A DNA stretch of 64,000 nucleotides from Torreya grandis (GCA_037957365.1 JARHVA010002685.1:657501-721500), one strand, 5' to 3'. Shown: positions 38,256 through 51,699, numbered from the stretch's first letter. Numbers and translations: made by a program. Notes: generated by a model not told the origin, from the sequence alone.

Positions 38256-39897
38256 TGACCTTAGGTAGACATTTATGGAAAATAAAGGAATTCTATGACA
38301 CTTTCATAAGCTAGGGGATGGAATAAAATCCCATCCCTAGGTCTATAACTATGTTCATAATAAAATCTACTTGGAAAATGCATTTTAAGTATGATTAATA
38401 AATATACACTAGGAAAATATTATTCATTTAAAATCAAATGAAATTCACACAAAACTAATTTTTTTCCCCCAAGTTTAATGTTTTAATATTACTTGCTTGG
38501 TTATTTTGCCAATGTCGAATTGCAGACCTAAGTATCCTTTCTCCTTGCTTTCAAAGTGTTTTCCTCCTCTATTCTCTAAAGTCATGATGCCATCTCATGT
38601 TTTTATTATTTTATACCATTACTTATTTTATTCCCCTTTCATTTACCATTTATGATCTTCATGTGAAAAAATCCCTCTAACTACTTTATCAAAATCTCCT
38701 CATGCAACTTATACTTATTCAAAATGCATTTTAATTCTCCTAGTCACATTTTCTCATAGTTTCTTGCTTGGTTCTTGACATGGATACCATAAAACCCTAC
38801 CTAATTACCTCCAAATTCCAATTCAAACTTCATTATCATTACCAAAACTTAATCAATTTTGTTTACCCCATTTCATTGCATTGAACACTAAAATAATGAC
38901 ACATCCCTATAATTTTCATAGTTTTCAATGTCCATGGTTTACATTTTATGGTTTGTCACAATAATGTATCAATTTTTTTTGCTATTTTAACTTTGGATAA
39001 GTTTATAAAGTCATAGGTTAATACTTTAGTGCAAATCATACCCCAACATATAAACACACAAACTTATGGGTTAAAAACCCAAGCTTAGAGTTCACTTACT
39101 TTTGCAAATATTTGTCCTATTTAAACATTAAGAAATGGCACTAATGGCATGTAACAACCAAAAATAAAATCATCAAGTAATCGGATAAAATTAGTCAAGT
39201 AACCACAAGAACTAATATAAAACCCCTAATGAATAAAATTATGGACAAGGTTATAAAAAAATATAAAATGAGGTAGATTAGACATTTAAAACCATACTAT
39301 ATCTACAAAATATAATGTAATATATCAAGTGACTACATAATCAAATTAGACAAAATGGTATGCTCATAACACCTAAATAAAATTTAGTGAAACAACACAA
39401 AAAGGTAGAGATTTAACATACACAATTAGTCAATGAGATCAATGTAGTCATCAATCAACTATATCATGCATTTACTAATCATTTTTATTCAAATAGATAA
39501 ATGTGATGTGTGCATAATTATTAAGATTATATCTAACCCCATTGTTGATATCTATAACCCCCTCTCTAGTGATACTCTCCCTCAGACTGTCTGAGAGGGT
39601 GAATCAGTCCTGTATCCATCTCAACAAACAAACTGGTAGTTAGCTTGAATCATGATAATAATCAACATATAACCAAAATAAACTACTAAATGTAAGTAAA
39701 ATTTAAAAAAATTGATCATAAGAAAAATGAAATATATGCAACAACTATCCAACTAGATACTGATCATGAAAACAAATTGTCAACTAAACAACATAAGTAT
39801 GCCTAGCTCAGAAATAAATAATACTTCTACTAATTACTTAACCACACAATCCACCAATTAGTTATTTCTACAAACCATAGGGAAACTGGATATGACA

Positions 39898-40190
39898 CTA
39901 TTTATGATTCATAATAGATCAATTTTAAAATTCCTATTTTTTCATAATTATGTTCATATAGACAAAGATCTATCTTTATTTTCCAAAATATTGTATGGAT
40001 TGTGTCAATTTGGAATTTTACTATTTTTATTAAATACATATCTATAGGCTATACAATGTACTTTATTTTTCCTATTTTTTTTAATTCATTTCATTTTTTA
40101 TGTTTCCAAAAAAACCTATCTCATATTTTCAAAAAACTTATCCAATAGTCTGAAATTTCTATATCATTATTGTATCATTTTAGAATGTTA
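39898..40190 (+). repeat. Element C 5' LTR, right part (end uncertain)
   Basis: Resumes directly after the G target duplication CTATT. It is AT-rich with no frame. The LTR end cannot be fixed because the 3' copy lacks this part. Confidence 0.5.
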
Positions 40191-41340
40191 ACATTTGTAT
40201 GTCTCTTCTTTCTTATTAGCATATCAATTTTTAGAACATTTAAAATGGATAAAAATTATATTCTTCTTCCTCTTAACTCTAAGGAGGGTGAAATCTACCA
40301 TCCCTCTAACCATGTCCATTCTATCACTCCTTCAAGGGGTAAGGTAGAAGATATATGTATGCATATTCAATCCAAAACACCTAGTGTTTGTGCTTGTGAA
40401 TCCATAAAATATCAAATAACTAGTATGATCAAGTTAATAAAAGAGTTAAAAAATCATATTAAATATATACATAATACAAAATGTGCTAGTGTTCATCACA
40501 TGTTTGCATCTTCCTCTAGAAATGTCATACTCAACAAGGTTTCACTACCAAATGAAAATCTACAATAAAATAAATTTAAAACAAATGAATTAAATATTAT
40601 ACCAAAGGATAATAATAGTCTAAGTGAAATCATAAGAGACATACTTAGAAACAATGTGATTCAATTACCTCCTCTACATCCTATAAGGAGATCCAAATAC
40701 TAATGTGCATATCATAAAATGCATGAGCATCATATAGATTGTTTTTTTGCATTAAATAAAAAAATTTAAAGTCTCAAAGATAATGGTGATCCTATAATTT
40801 ATACAAAACTCAATCAAGCCACTCACATTATGAGTACTTATCCTAAAACACAAGTGCCAAACTAAAAAATATGGTTACCAAAAGAACTAAGAAATAGAGA
40901 AACTACCATTACCAAATGAACCAATGATATTCAAACTACCAAAAACTAATCAATATGAGATCCTTTTGTTGATCAATACCAAAAAACAAAATGATACAAT
41001 TCTAAATGATTATGGAAATGGTGATACTATTACTAATACCAATTTTGTGGATGAATATTTGAGAAAAATTCATCTTGTTCCACTGGATACCTTACCACAT
41101 GATCTATTTATACCTATAGGACCTAGTACATATCAGTTGAAACCATCTCTAGAAAGTATAGAACTAAATACAAATAAAGGCAAGATAAACCATACAACTC
41201 AAGATGTTCATAAGGTATTAACATTTAAGGTTCATATGGATACACATAATGGCATACCAAAAAAACCATAACCAGAGTATGGGTTAGTTCCTTATTCATA
41301 TGCATATGCTCAAAATTATATATCACAAGTTTAAGAAAAA
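40191..41340 (+). pseudogene. Element C gag-like reading frame, decayed
   Basis: An open stretch of 132 codons at 40170-40568 (for example NSKEGEIYHPSNHVHS and MIKLIKELKNHIKYI) is followed by a zinc-binding-like block at about 40700-40780, CAYHKMHEHHIDCFFALNKKI. This has the CxxH-x-H-x-C spacing found at the C-terminal side of conifer-type gag proteins (H + C then LKxKI). A second open stretch at 40924-41271 is Asn/Thr-rich (VDEYLRKIHLVPLDTLPHD). Stops separate the segments, and no protease motif is found. Confidence 0.55.
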
Positions 41341-43446
41341 CTTAATACATTACATATTTCTTAAACTAATAACACATAAGATTGGTATGATCCTAATACC
41401 ATAGAGGATTGGTATGATCATGATGATACTGATCATACAACATATGAATATGATACACATGATACAAAACTTCATAGAAGCATCTCCTTGATTAATATGT
41501 TAGCTCTTGGTAGCATTTTTATTTTCATGTGTCTTATTTACAAAACATTTTCAAATATTCTATGAAATAAAAAAAAATATTACAAAAATTCAAAAAATCC
41601 AAAAATATTTGTAGCATTTACATGTTCTATTAGATCCTTTACATATATATTTTTGGTTTCATGTTGGTATATAATATCATTTATTTATATATACACTTTT
41701 TCATGCATATTTTGAGTGTGATGCAAGAATATATATATAAATGATTAATGCACTTCTAGATGTTGGGCCATGCCTCTACTCATGTCATGTGGACATTGGG
41801 GGCATCTACTTATTTGGTCATGATACACCTAGGTTACATCATTTTATGATCATGTTTTAACTTATGTACTTACACATGTTTTTATCCATGCTTATATCTT
41901 TCACAATGTATTTGACATGTTATGTACTTAACATTTTTTCTAACACATATTATCCATGGGCTAGTCTATTATGTTATGTTGGTTGCTTATTATCTATGAT
42001 TTATTTTTTGTACTTATTTGAGTGTGTTCATTTCTTGTTATTGTCATGTAATATATTAATCATTCAAACATTTGAATATGATCCATTTATTTTATCCCCT
42101 ATGCTTAATTTTTCCTATTGTGATGTTTACATTTGTCATGGTTTGTTGTATTTTTGACATTTGAATATGTCATTCCTCAATTTTTGGACATTTGACTAAG
42201 TTGTGTTCCTTCAATTGTGTAATATTTGAACATGTCCCTTGTTTGAGGTCTCCTTGGATCATTATATTTTGATTTGCTTTTGAGTGATCTTGTGTGTGTT
42301 CTTGATTTCTTTTTGAGCTTATCTTTTTACTATCTAGACATTACCATGATTCACATAATGTATATTAGGAATTTATGTGATCACATTCTACATGATTTAA
42401 TGATATATCTACCTATACATGTTATTTTGATATTTTACATGGATCATACACAAATTATATAGTTATCTTATACTTTTGAGGTAAGGTGACTACTAGTTTC
42501 TACTTCCCCTCACGTCAAAAGGGGGGCATATTAATGTGGGCATGTCATAGAGGCATGAATTCCAAATTTTTAATAGTTTAATATATTTATATATACAATG
42601 GGGGAATGTTGTTCAAATATGTTCTCCAGACTTAGAGTTTATAAATTGGGCAAATTACATAATTATATGATTTAGATACACAATTATGGTAGAATTCTAT
42701 ACATTAGTACCATTGTTATACCCAATTTTTATCATGAGACATACATAAGTGAATATTATATGCAAATGGAACCTAAATTACAAAATAAAAATCAATTTCA
42801 TATTTCAAAACAATTTTATGGAGTGTAATCAACCACCAGATTGGTATTTTATGGATTATATTGAGCCAATCTATTGCAATAGTTGGTTTATTTTTAGTAT
42901 GGTTGAGGTGATTAAATCACTCAATATTACCAAGTTTATAGGTTGGAATTGATTGCATCATAAAAAATCACTAGATATATAGTGTGATTTGACTTGGTTC
43001 AGTCACACTCACCAAGTTATATTTATGATTGGGTTTCATGGTTGAGCTAATCTCAACTGTTAGGTGGAAACTCACCTTTAGCTCCAAGGTTGGGGGCAAG
43101 TTTATACTTAAATATTTATGCACTTTACATATTTACATCTATCATAATATCAATTTAAATGATTCATAATGATACATATTTCATCTTTGCAAATCAAATT
43201 ACCAAAAGGCAAGATAGTTACATCGATACACATGTACTCCTAAACCTTACTCTCTTTCAATTGCAACTATTTTAATGATTTTTATTTTAGATTATATGCA
43301 ATTATTATATACTATAACATGGTCTTAATTTTAGGTTAGTCACCAAAAAAACACTCAATTTGGACTCACTCAAAGGCAAGGTGCATTATACACACCCAGG
43401 TATGCATTTATTTTCCTTTAAACTAGAAATTTAATTACTAAATTAC
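41341..43446 (+). other. Element C 3' internal region without RT or integrase
   Basis: T-rich DNA. Open frames at 41864-42157 and 42274-42462 give hydrophobic, Phe/Tyr/Leu-rich peptides, as T-rich DNA always does; I do not call them genes. A purine tract, AAAAGGGGGGCA, lies at 42517-42528. From 42600 to 43440 I see nothing but AT-rich DNA. Confidence 0.5.
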
Positions 43447-43457
43447 GGGGAGGGGGT
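43447..43457 (+). other. Polypurine tract of C
   Basis: GGGGAGGGGGT, 2 bp before the 3' LTR start TGTAGACAC at 43460. It proves + orientation. Confidence 0.85.
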
Positions 43458-43459
43458 AA

Positions 43460-44715
43460 TGTAGACACTATTTATTAATTATATATAACCTTAGTATTAT
43501 ACAATTTGAAAATACATATCATGCATGTATCTTTAGATTTTAGACCTTCCCACTACTAAAATGATTGCATACACTATCTCTCTATGCCTATTGCTTATCT
43601 CTTAGTCTGACCAATGATAGTAGAATGAATCAAACATTATATCATGCTAAGAATTTTATAATCCTAATTATCTTATATATTTACAAGTTCTAAATTTGTG
43701 CTTATTTTACAACTACCTAAACACTTGCATCTTAGTTAGATGCCTACATCGACACAAGTGTCCAACCCCAACATAAGTGTTTAGTGCCCTAAAGTCATCC
43801 AATTTAAAAAAGAAACATATTCCTATGGTTAGCCTAAGTGATTTAATCTAATATATAATACAAATTTATTTATTATAGATATAAGATCAATACTCATTCA
43901 TTCTTAACTTACCTCTCACAAGGTAACTTAAAAAAGGGATTCAATCAAGCACTCAAGTGAGAAAGGATTCCCTATTTTATCCTATTTTCTTATCAATCAA
44001 AGGGATAACGCATACATAGGTTTGAAGTACTAAAGGAGCATCCCATGAGCCACATTTACCAAGTTACAAGTTAGGTCACTATATGTACTTACTTATCACA
44101 CTTTGCATGATACACACATAAGCTAACACATAAGGGAGAACTACATAAGTCTGAGGCCATTTTTTAGAGTATTAGCTATGTAGGTAGGGCTTATTGATAG
44201 AGGGGTATTTTTTGTAGATTTAATACATGTTCCCAATAACCCATTTTTATCATAACCACTATGAAGATGAAGAATTAGGGTTCTCTTTGATAAAGAGTGA
44301 CAACCCATGATCTAGTTATGAGCACATTAGAGTGAAGGTGACACATAACACAAAATATGGGTTAGATAAAAGTGTTAACATAGCTATCTAAAGTTGATGC
44401 AAGTGTCTGAAGTCACATAAATGTTTAATTTGGAATCTAACAACTGATCCATAATCCACTTCTAGTCTTATTCATTCCTGTTCTAGATCTAGATATGTAT
44501 TAGCATCAGAACCAACTAAGTATCTTATTTTTATTATCATTTCAATATTTATCATATATGTACTTTATGTTTTTAGCATATCTCAACTTAATAAATTCAA
44601 TATATGTTCTATTTGAGTTTGAAAATTAATTAACCTAATTTAGAGATAGTGTGTGATCCTTATGGCCTAGGCTATCTCTACCCATTTAACCCTAGAATAC
44701 CTAATCTATATTTTA
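43460..44715 (+). repeat. Element C 3' LTR, truncated
   Basis: Matches 15669-16995. Similarity stops abruptly near 44715, where a gag coding sequence begins, so at least 0.5 kb of the LTR end is missing. Confidence 0.85.
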
Positions 44716-45793
44716 GAATTGAACATATACCAATATTTTAAAATTTCAATAGAACTAGTGATCCTTATCTATATATAAGAGATTATATAAAATATATAAA
44801 TGGTTAAAATGGTAGTAAGATTTTATTACACCTATTTCCAACTACATTAAAGGATGATGTATTAAATTGGTTTCATCATTCACTTCCTAGTGGGTGTCTA
44901 CACACATATGAAAATCTAGAGGAAGTATTACTTATACATTTAATACAAAATAAGGGATATAGATTCACACATGAGGGATTACCATCCTTATATCAGGGTA
45001 AATCAGAGAAAGTTTGTGATTTTATATTATATTTTAAGACATGTATGCAATAATTAATCTATAAACCAACATATTTGGGGGAATAATATATATTTTTTAT
45101 AAGTCTTATTTTACCTCTTAGGGAACAATTTTTGTATTGAACATCTAAGTCATTTCAACATCTTTGCTATGTGACTATTGCATTAGAGAAAAAATAGGAC
45201 TTCATTAGACTAATACAAAGCAAGATTTTGATATTGAGTTATTACCACTAGAGTCATCCAATATGGTCCAAACACCTAATCCACCTCTTCCAAAGGAAAC
45301 TATGTAACGTAAAAAACTAATTAATTTACTCAATAAAGTGCTAGAATTAGTTTATAGAGCTACTCTTATAGTTATGAAAGAAAAATATGACAAGCAAAAA
45401 CCTATATAGTTTGATTTATTTAGAGATAAGCCTCATGACATTCTTAAGACATTACTGGATAAGAGTATGATCACACTTCTTCTTAATTATTATCATCCAC
45501 CATATCACTTAGACACAATAAAAAATAAACCTTATTGCAACTATCAATGCACTAATAGTTATTGGGATAATGATTTTTGTGCACTTAGAGATAAAATTAA
45601 GAAGTATGTTGACAAAGGTATTATCACATTGACAAAGGAGACATCTTGGTCTCCTTCTCCTTATTCTACTAGATTGCATATTTCTATGACTAAGTTATCC
45701 TATAATGTTCCTACTAAGGAACCAATGGTTACTCTTCATGTTGCTAAAAACACATCTAGAGAACCATGTTATGAGAGATCCATTGTATCATAA
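44716..45793 (+). pseudogene. Gag fragment (retrotransposon gag family), decayed
   Basis: The + strand reads DPYLYIRDYIKYING, then KILLHLFPTTLKDDVLNWFHH and SGCLHTYENLEEV, the core of the plant retrotransposon gag domain (about 44770-44945). At 45467-45793 follows YCNYQCTNSYWDNDFCALRDKI and DKGIITL, the zinc-binding-like segment with its Leu-Lys-x-Lys-Ile partner. A few stops and slips are present. It is joined directly to the truncated C LTR. It could be the continuation of host element F or part of a second, recombined C-like copy. Confidence 0.75.
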
Positions 45794-46175
45794 ATTTAAC
45801 AAAAGTGGAAGATAATACAAAAACATAAGCAAAAATTATACTAGTGTTGTGATACAAATAAAGTAGAACCAGTCAAAAATTATAATGCGATAAACAATAA
45901 ATATTTTTGTAACATATAGTACAAACATTACTACTAAAACTATGCCTAAGGTAGTAACACCACTAAAGTATGGTAATTTAGTTACACAACATGATCAGTT
46001 TGGTTCAAAAATTTTATCTCCTTTAGGTTGGTTAGATGGTCATGTAGTGTAAAAATAATACCTACATTCTTATCAAATAGACATCACAAAGCTATAATAC
46101 TAATTTTATACATCTAAATTTACTTGCTTCATTTATCATCACTAATATTACTATTTTTTGGATAGATATCAGGGT
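45794..46175. other. Decayed flank between the gag fragment and H
   Basis: AT-rich. A short + strand frame near 46020-46050 reads PLGWLDGHVV, without further context. No feature is supported. Confidence 0.4.
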
Positions 46176-47213
46176 TGATGGGACCTCCACCTAGATAGAT
46201 TTTGACTAGAGCTAAAAGCTAGATATAGGGCATAATCAAAGGGATTAGTCCCCAAGAACCATTAAACCAACAAAAATAGCCACTACTAACCACTAAGTCA
46301 AGTCAAACAACCACATCTACCCTTTAAATGCCTTGTGAGATTTGAAATTGGGTGGGGATGGGCATAACCAACCCACTTTATTAACCCTTTTAGATCTCAT
46401 TGGTGACACTAACATTATTATTAGTTGACACTAATGTCACTTATTTCATTTCATGTCATTTATCTCTTCTAATTTTGTCTTAATATCATCCCTTCTAGTC
46501 ATTTTATATTATCCCCCTTCTTCATTATTCATCCACTAACCTTATTCCTACCCTGAAAATAAATTAATCCACCTAATTCACTATTATCCACTAAATAATC
46601 CCACTTATTCATTAAATTGGAATTTTAAATTCCAATCCCACCTACCTTAGTCTATTCCTAGGATCTCCTACATCCCTATTCCTTAATAACCCATCTAATC
46701 ACCTCATCTAACCACCCACTAATCTTGATTATCCCCTAATGGATTCTAAAATTTTCCAATTATAGAATCCTCTTCTATTCTCTCCATCCTCTCTAGAAGC
46801 CTCTAAATCTAGAGGCTTAAAATAAATTTTTAATTCCTTCTTAATCCCCCCTTTATTACCTATTTAAATACAACATCTCCCTCCATTCAAAAATTTAACT
46901 ACATGAATCCATAAAATATCCATGTCAATTTTATCAATCAGTCCATGCTACCATCCAAGTCATTAATCAAGCTATTATCCTACTGAAAATTTGGGTCTAC
47001 TTGTAAGCAATCCATAATCCATAATTAATTAGTTTTTTTTATCATTTTGATCTTGATTAGGAACATTTGGATTTAGATTATAATGTTTTTTTAAATGTTT
47101 ATTTTATATCATTTTTATTTAATGGTTCTCAATTTAAAGGGTAGATTATAGACTTAGGCATTTTTGATATAATTTGCATAATCAAAATCTACTGCTCAAA
47201 TTTATCATCTCAC
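46176..47213 (+). repeat. 5' LTR of element H
   Basis: The right edge is set by CTCACA at 47208-47213 followed by a primer-binding site. The left edge (TGATGGGACC at 46176) is inferred. A TATA-like TATTTAAATAC lies at about 46860. No partner LTR is in the window. CT-rich blocks (TTATTCATCC, CCACCTAA) fill the middle. Confidence 0.65.
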
Positions 47214-47231
47214 ATTTGGCAACCACAGTGG
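47214..47231 (+). other. Primer-binding site of H (TTTGGCGCC type)
   Basis: TTTGGCAACCACAGTGGG resembles the TTTGGCGCCxxxxGTGGGG site of plant Athila/Tat-like elements, with losses at CpG positions. The primer class differs from the iMet sites of G and F. Confidence 0.7.
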
Positions 47232-47339
47232 GAGCCTCAATTTAGATTAACCTTGTGTGCTTGGAGTACTTGACACTTGCCTTGTAGGTTATATTTAATA
47301 TGAATTGTGTCTAAAAATTTCAAAAATATCATGTTCTAG

Positions 47340-48850
47340 GCAAAGTACGATATTGTTATGCAAAAAAGTGATCTTGCACAAGCAATTTTGACCTTGGTAG
47401 TTACAATTTTGAACAAACCACCAACCTGAATACTAACTGTTGAACCTCTTTTGGAAACTTTCTGACCTCTTACAAAAATAACACTTGAAAAATGTGGATT
47501 TTATTCCTAGTTGAATTTGTGCCCTTGAGATGTGTGGTTTTGACTTAAACATAAAATCACTAACCTAATCCTATGATTTTGCTATCTGTAAATCTTTTTG
47601 CTTATACTAGGTTGTTATCTGCTTGCAAGAAAAGGGGACTCTACTCAAACAATCTTATCATCCCTGAAATACCCATTTTGAAAATTTTATACAATATTGC
47701 TTGTTTATAGTAGCAGTTTTGATTCCTAGAGTAAGTTTTACCTCTGCAAGAGGTAGTTTTGAGCTAGGCATAAAATCACTAACTTAATCTTGTGGTTTTT
47801 GATCCTTAACTGTTTATTGTCATCTATCTAGTTGTCATATATTTCTAAGAAAGAGGGGATCATTTTATAGACAAAACCTAAAATCCTCCTTTTGATTATC
47901 TGGTGCAATATCACCTATTCACAGAGGTGATTTTGAATCTAACATGTAGTTTTGTAGATTGTAGAGTTAGATTTGAAAATAGTCAGCTAGTAGTTGCTAT
48001 CACTTTGGTTTCTAAATTTTAATCATAAAATTTTAGTTTTATATAGATATACAAGTTTTATTCTAAAAATTAGTCTTAATATCCCCTTTTGCACATTTTA
48101 TAAATATTTAAAATCTAAACTATGTAATATCACCTATTTACAGAGGCATTTTTGATTCTCATAAGCAGTTTTGAGTCTAGATAGGTGATTTTACATATAA
48201 TAAAATAAAAACAAAACTAATTCCTATTGTTCATAACTTATCATTCTTATTCACTTTGTTGAGTGATTAGATTTGTAAATAATCATAATATATTCTAGAC
48301 ATTTAGCATCAATTTATACATATATATTTTAAATCTACCTAGTGTAAAACCACCTCTTGACAAAGGTGATATTGATTCACAGAGTTGGTTTTGCAAACCC
48401 ATATATGGTTTTGATAATAATAGTGTTCATAATACTTTTGCATGATTAAATTTGATACACGCTTATTTTAATCAATTAAAATATCTTTTGGCATAGTAAA
48501 TAATCTATTTTATAATCTACTTCAAAAATATATCACTTTTCCTATCAGTTTCTAAATCACCTCTTGTGATATGTGGTTTTGATTCTCATATTCAGTTTTG
48601 TGTTGACCACAATTAATTTTTATTAACCACATAGTTATAGCCAAATTAACTATCTACAAAACCACATATCTCTTAGAGTCAATTTTGACTATCAAATGTG
48701 ATATTCCCTTCTCTAGAGTTAGTTTTAAAATCCTAATTCTGTGTCACTATGTAAGTGTGGTTTTGTAAGTACCAGAGGTGATTTTGACCAAAAACTACTA
48801 ACTACTTGTCTTATAGGTCATGTTTTGACACATTTTTATCTTTGTCTAAT
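47340..48850 (+). repeat. Degenerate ~220-bp tandem repeats in the H leader
   Basis: Six to seven imperfect units lie between the primer site and the microsatellite. Each has an inverted-repeat core of the form (T)CACCTCTnnnnAGAGGTGnTTTTGA: 47740-47764, 47911-47935, 48131-48152, 48351-48375, 48557-48582, and weaker ones near 47531, 48659 and 48745. Central cores are spaced about 220 bp apart. Between cores, sister units share AAAATCACTAACyTAATC and a GAAAxxGGGGA block. No reading frame crosses them, so they are untranslated leader. Confidence 0.8.
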
Positions 48851-48944
48851 GTCTTATCTTGACTTGTAGGTTTCCCCTCAATATTACCAAATTGAAACTA
48901 TGAATTGCTTGCTTTGTAGGTCACCTATAAAATATTTTTCCATT

Positions 48945-48946
<2 letters not shown>

Positions 48947-49018
<72 letters not shown>
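48947..49018. repeat. (TA)n microsatellite
   Basis: About 35 units, uninterrupted, directly joined to an (AC)n run. Confidence 0.97.
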
Positions 49019-49019
<1 letters not shown>

Positions 49020-49028
49020 CACACACAC

Positions 49029-49103
<75 letters not shown>
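49019..49103. repeat. (AC)n microsatellite
   Basis: About 42 units with a single CG interruption near 49033. Confidence 0.97.
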
Positions 49104-49104
<1 letters not shown>

Positions 49105-50446
49105 TAATATATAAATATTTTTTCTTGCTTAAGTGTTACTCGAGGGCTATAGTGGTATATGCTGTCCTACTTGCATCCTAATAACAAGTTTTGGAGGATA
49201 AAAAAACACTAATAAACTCTCCCCTTTTTAATTTTTCATAGGGGTAATGTGATATGAAATTCACATCCATGCACTTGTCATAGTCTTAGGAGGATAGTGA
49301 CCATGGATTTCACCACCCTCCACTAATCCACACTCTATGTTTTGATAGAGTATAAATAGCAGGGATAGTTATCGTTAGGCTAAGTGGTTGACCCAATATA
49401 GGTAATCCATGAAGGGGAGGAGTTGATTATCTAAAAAAGGAATTAGATAGCACCCTACATAGATTTATGTCCCATGTACCTTTTATATATCTGGGATGCC
49501 CTTAGAGATCTAGTCAGACCTAGTATAAGACCATTCTCTATAACAAGAAACTTGTTTTTAGAGTCATTATTAGCTCCCAAGTGACCATCATGTATAGATA
49601 GGGTTGAGAGGGTTCAAGAGATTCCATAATAAGTCATCAACCTACAACCTCACCCACAAAGCTGTTAGATTGTGTAGTTGTCAAGTTAAACATCCTATGG
49701 GTTTACTAATCATAAGATTATGATATACTTGCTTTGATGTGTTTCATACTAGACTAGTGTTCTTTGTGAGTTGAGTCAGCCCTTCATCCAAACCTATACA
49801 TAACTATTTAGGATTTTTATATCATCATCTTGTATATCCTTATTATCTTATCTCTATCTTTTACATTCTTAGTTTTCTTATCTTGTACATCCTTAATATT
49901 GTATAATCTTTTACATCTCATCATTCCATCTTAGACATATCTTAATCTAGTTTTTATCTTAAATTCCTCATATCTATTTATCACCCCATATAAAACATCC
50001 TCTTCTTATCAAGTCCCTTTAATCTCATCTAGTATTACCCTATATAAACAAATTAGATCTTATTTTGTTGTATTTTTAGGTCACACACTTGTCCAAACCA
50101 CTTTCACCATATCCCTAATCATCATTGAATCACACCCTTAATCCCATAATATTTGATCCCTTTATTTATCCTTCATAAAATAATATTATATCCATCTAAC
50201 CTTGACAAAATTAGCCTAAGGCTTGAGCCAGTCCCTTTGATCCTATCACTCTAGTCCACTATCATTTTTCTATCATCTATCACTTTATCAGATTTCATAC
50301 TTAGTCAATACCCTGTTAGCAACCTGTCACTTTTTAATTTCAATCTTGCATCCAATCATCATCAATCCATTTGTCTCTAATCCCATTATCTTGACTATTC
50401 ATAACTAGCACCCAACCAATTTTCATCTTGTTAGTTTGAATTATTT
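49104..50446 (+). other. Element H internal region, no coding frame
   Basis: Contains the AACAAGTTTTGGAGGA block near 49173 and a GGAGGATAGTGACC block near 49291, typical of gypsy leaders by style, then AT- and TC-rich DNA. No gag frame is evident before the start of element E at about 50447, which probably inserted here. Confidence 0.5.
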
Positions 50447-51440
50447 TAAGAGGTTCCTAGAATTACACAAAAACATGCTAGTTATAGGGATAGTGTGTGT
50501 AGTGGAGAGTACAAAAAGGTGTTAAAGAGATAAAAATAATACATACCATTTATGCCATCTTAAAATAGACCAAAGATCAAGATTAATCATAGATATAACA
50601 TAATAAAACCATAACTTATATTGCATTAGATTATAAAATAAATCAAAATAAAGTATTTAATTGTGCATACACCATATATAAATGAAAATAAGGAAAAACC
50701 ATAACAAGATAATTTCTATTAATCTCTATCAACACATAAAACTAGATTATATTACATCAAAGTACTATTTATATCCTTTTACAATCCTATTATCTCTTCA
50801 CCTTCCAACCTTCTGAGATACAAAATGAAACTCTTTCTATTATCCAATTATCTGATTAGACTTACAAGGCTGAGTATATACAAAACTATACAAAAGACAA
50901 AATAAAAAACTTCACACATGTGTTTATATTATATACTTCATGGTTTTAGAAAGAGCCATTCTTCATCCAAAACTTTCCTAGACTTAATTATTTATCTCAT
51001 CCCAAGATAAAGTTAAAAGCTAAGTTGAATTGAGCTAGAAAGATAAGTCATAAACATAAGTTTTAGTAATTTCTCTAGGTGTCATTCACTAGTTTTCACC
51101 TTTTATGCACTATTTAGATACCCTTTTAGGTTTTTAACTAATTAACATACTAGCCTACCACCCTTTTGGGTTTTCAATAGAATAACATAACCAAGTGGCC
51201 ACCCTTTATGGGTTTTTAACTAATTTGGCCATTCTCTTAAAGTTTAGACTATCTTACAAAATTTTGAATCTATTGGAAGTTTCAAAAATGTAGGGTGCAA
51301 ACATTAATACTTTGGCTATGAGGTTGGTTTGTTTAGGGATTATGGAGTTTGTTGTTGCTGAGTAGTTTCTATCCTAGTGGCTCCTTATGTATCCACTACT
51401 AAATGTATCTATAAATATTATGCCTATATATTTATATCCT
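50447..51440 (-). repeat. Element E 3' LTR (right edge uncertain)
   Basis: The left edge and the first about 530 bp are confirmed by the partner at 63479-64000. The right edge lies somewhere before 51721, where the extra frame ends. A pyrimidine tract, TATCCTTCTCCTTTA at about 51437-51451, would be a fitting polypurine-tract complement, hence the tentative boundary. Confidence 0.6.
51110..51230. repeat. Three short tandem repeats, about 50 bp each
   Basis: The block ACCCTTTT(A/G)GGTTTT(T)-AC/CA-AATAA recurs at about 51119, 51170 and 51202, with GGCCACC and GGCCATTC near the last copy. It lies inside or next to the E 3' LTR. Confidence 0.65.
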
Positions 51441-51699
51441 TCTCCTTTATGATTTATAGAAGTTGTCATGGAAAAATAAACTAGGGCTCATTTGTTATCT
51501 TTGTAATGGATGGATCCACTTGATCTAGATATTACTTTAGCATTTTACAATTAGTAATTACTTTATATACCATTACAAGTAGAATGCACAGTGGTACCTA
51601 GATCATCATCATGTTTTTTAGGTATTCATATTATATTATTGCAATCAATGCCTTAGCATTAAATTATTTCTATTGAATGTCCAAGATGAGCTCCTCAAA

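Noticed and set aside
41864..42462. Two hydrophobic + strand frames that could suggest an envelope-like protein in element C
   Set aside because: T-rich DNA always yields such peptides; no signal peptide, cleavage site or conserved pattern is visible.
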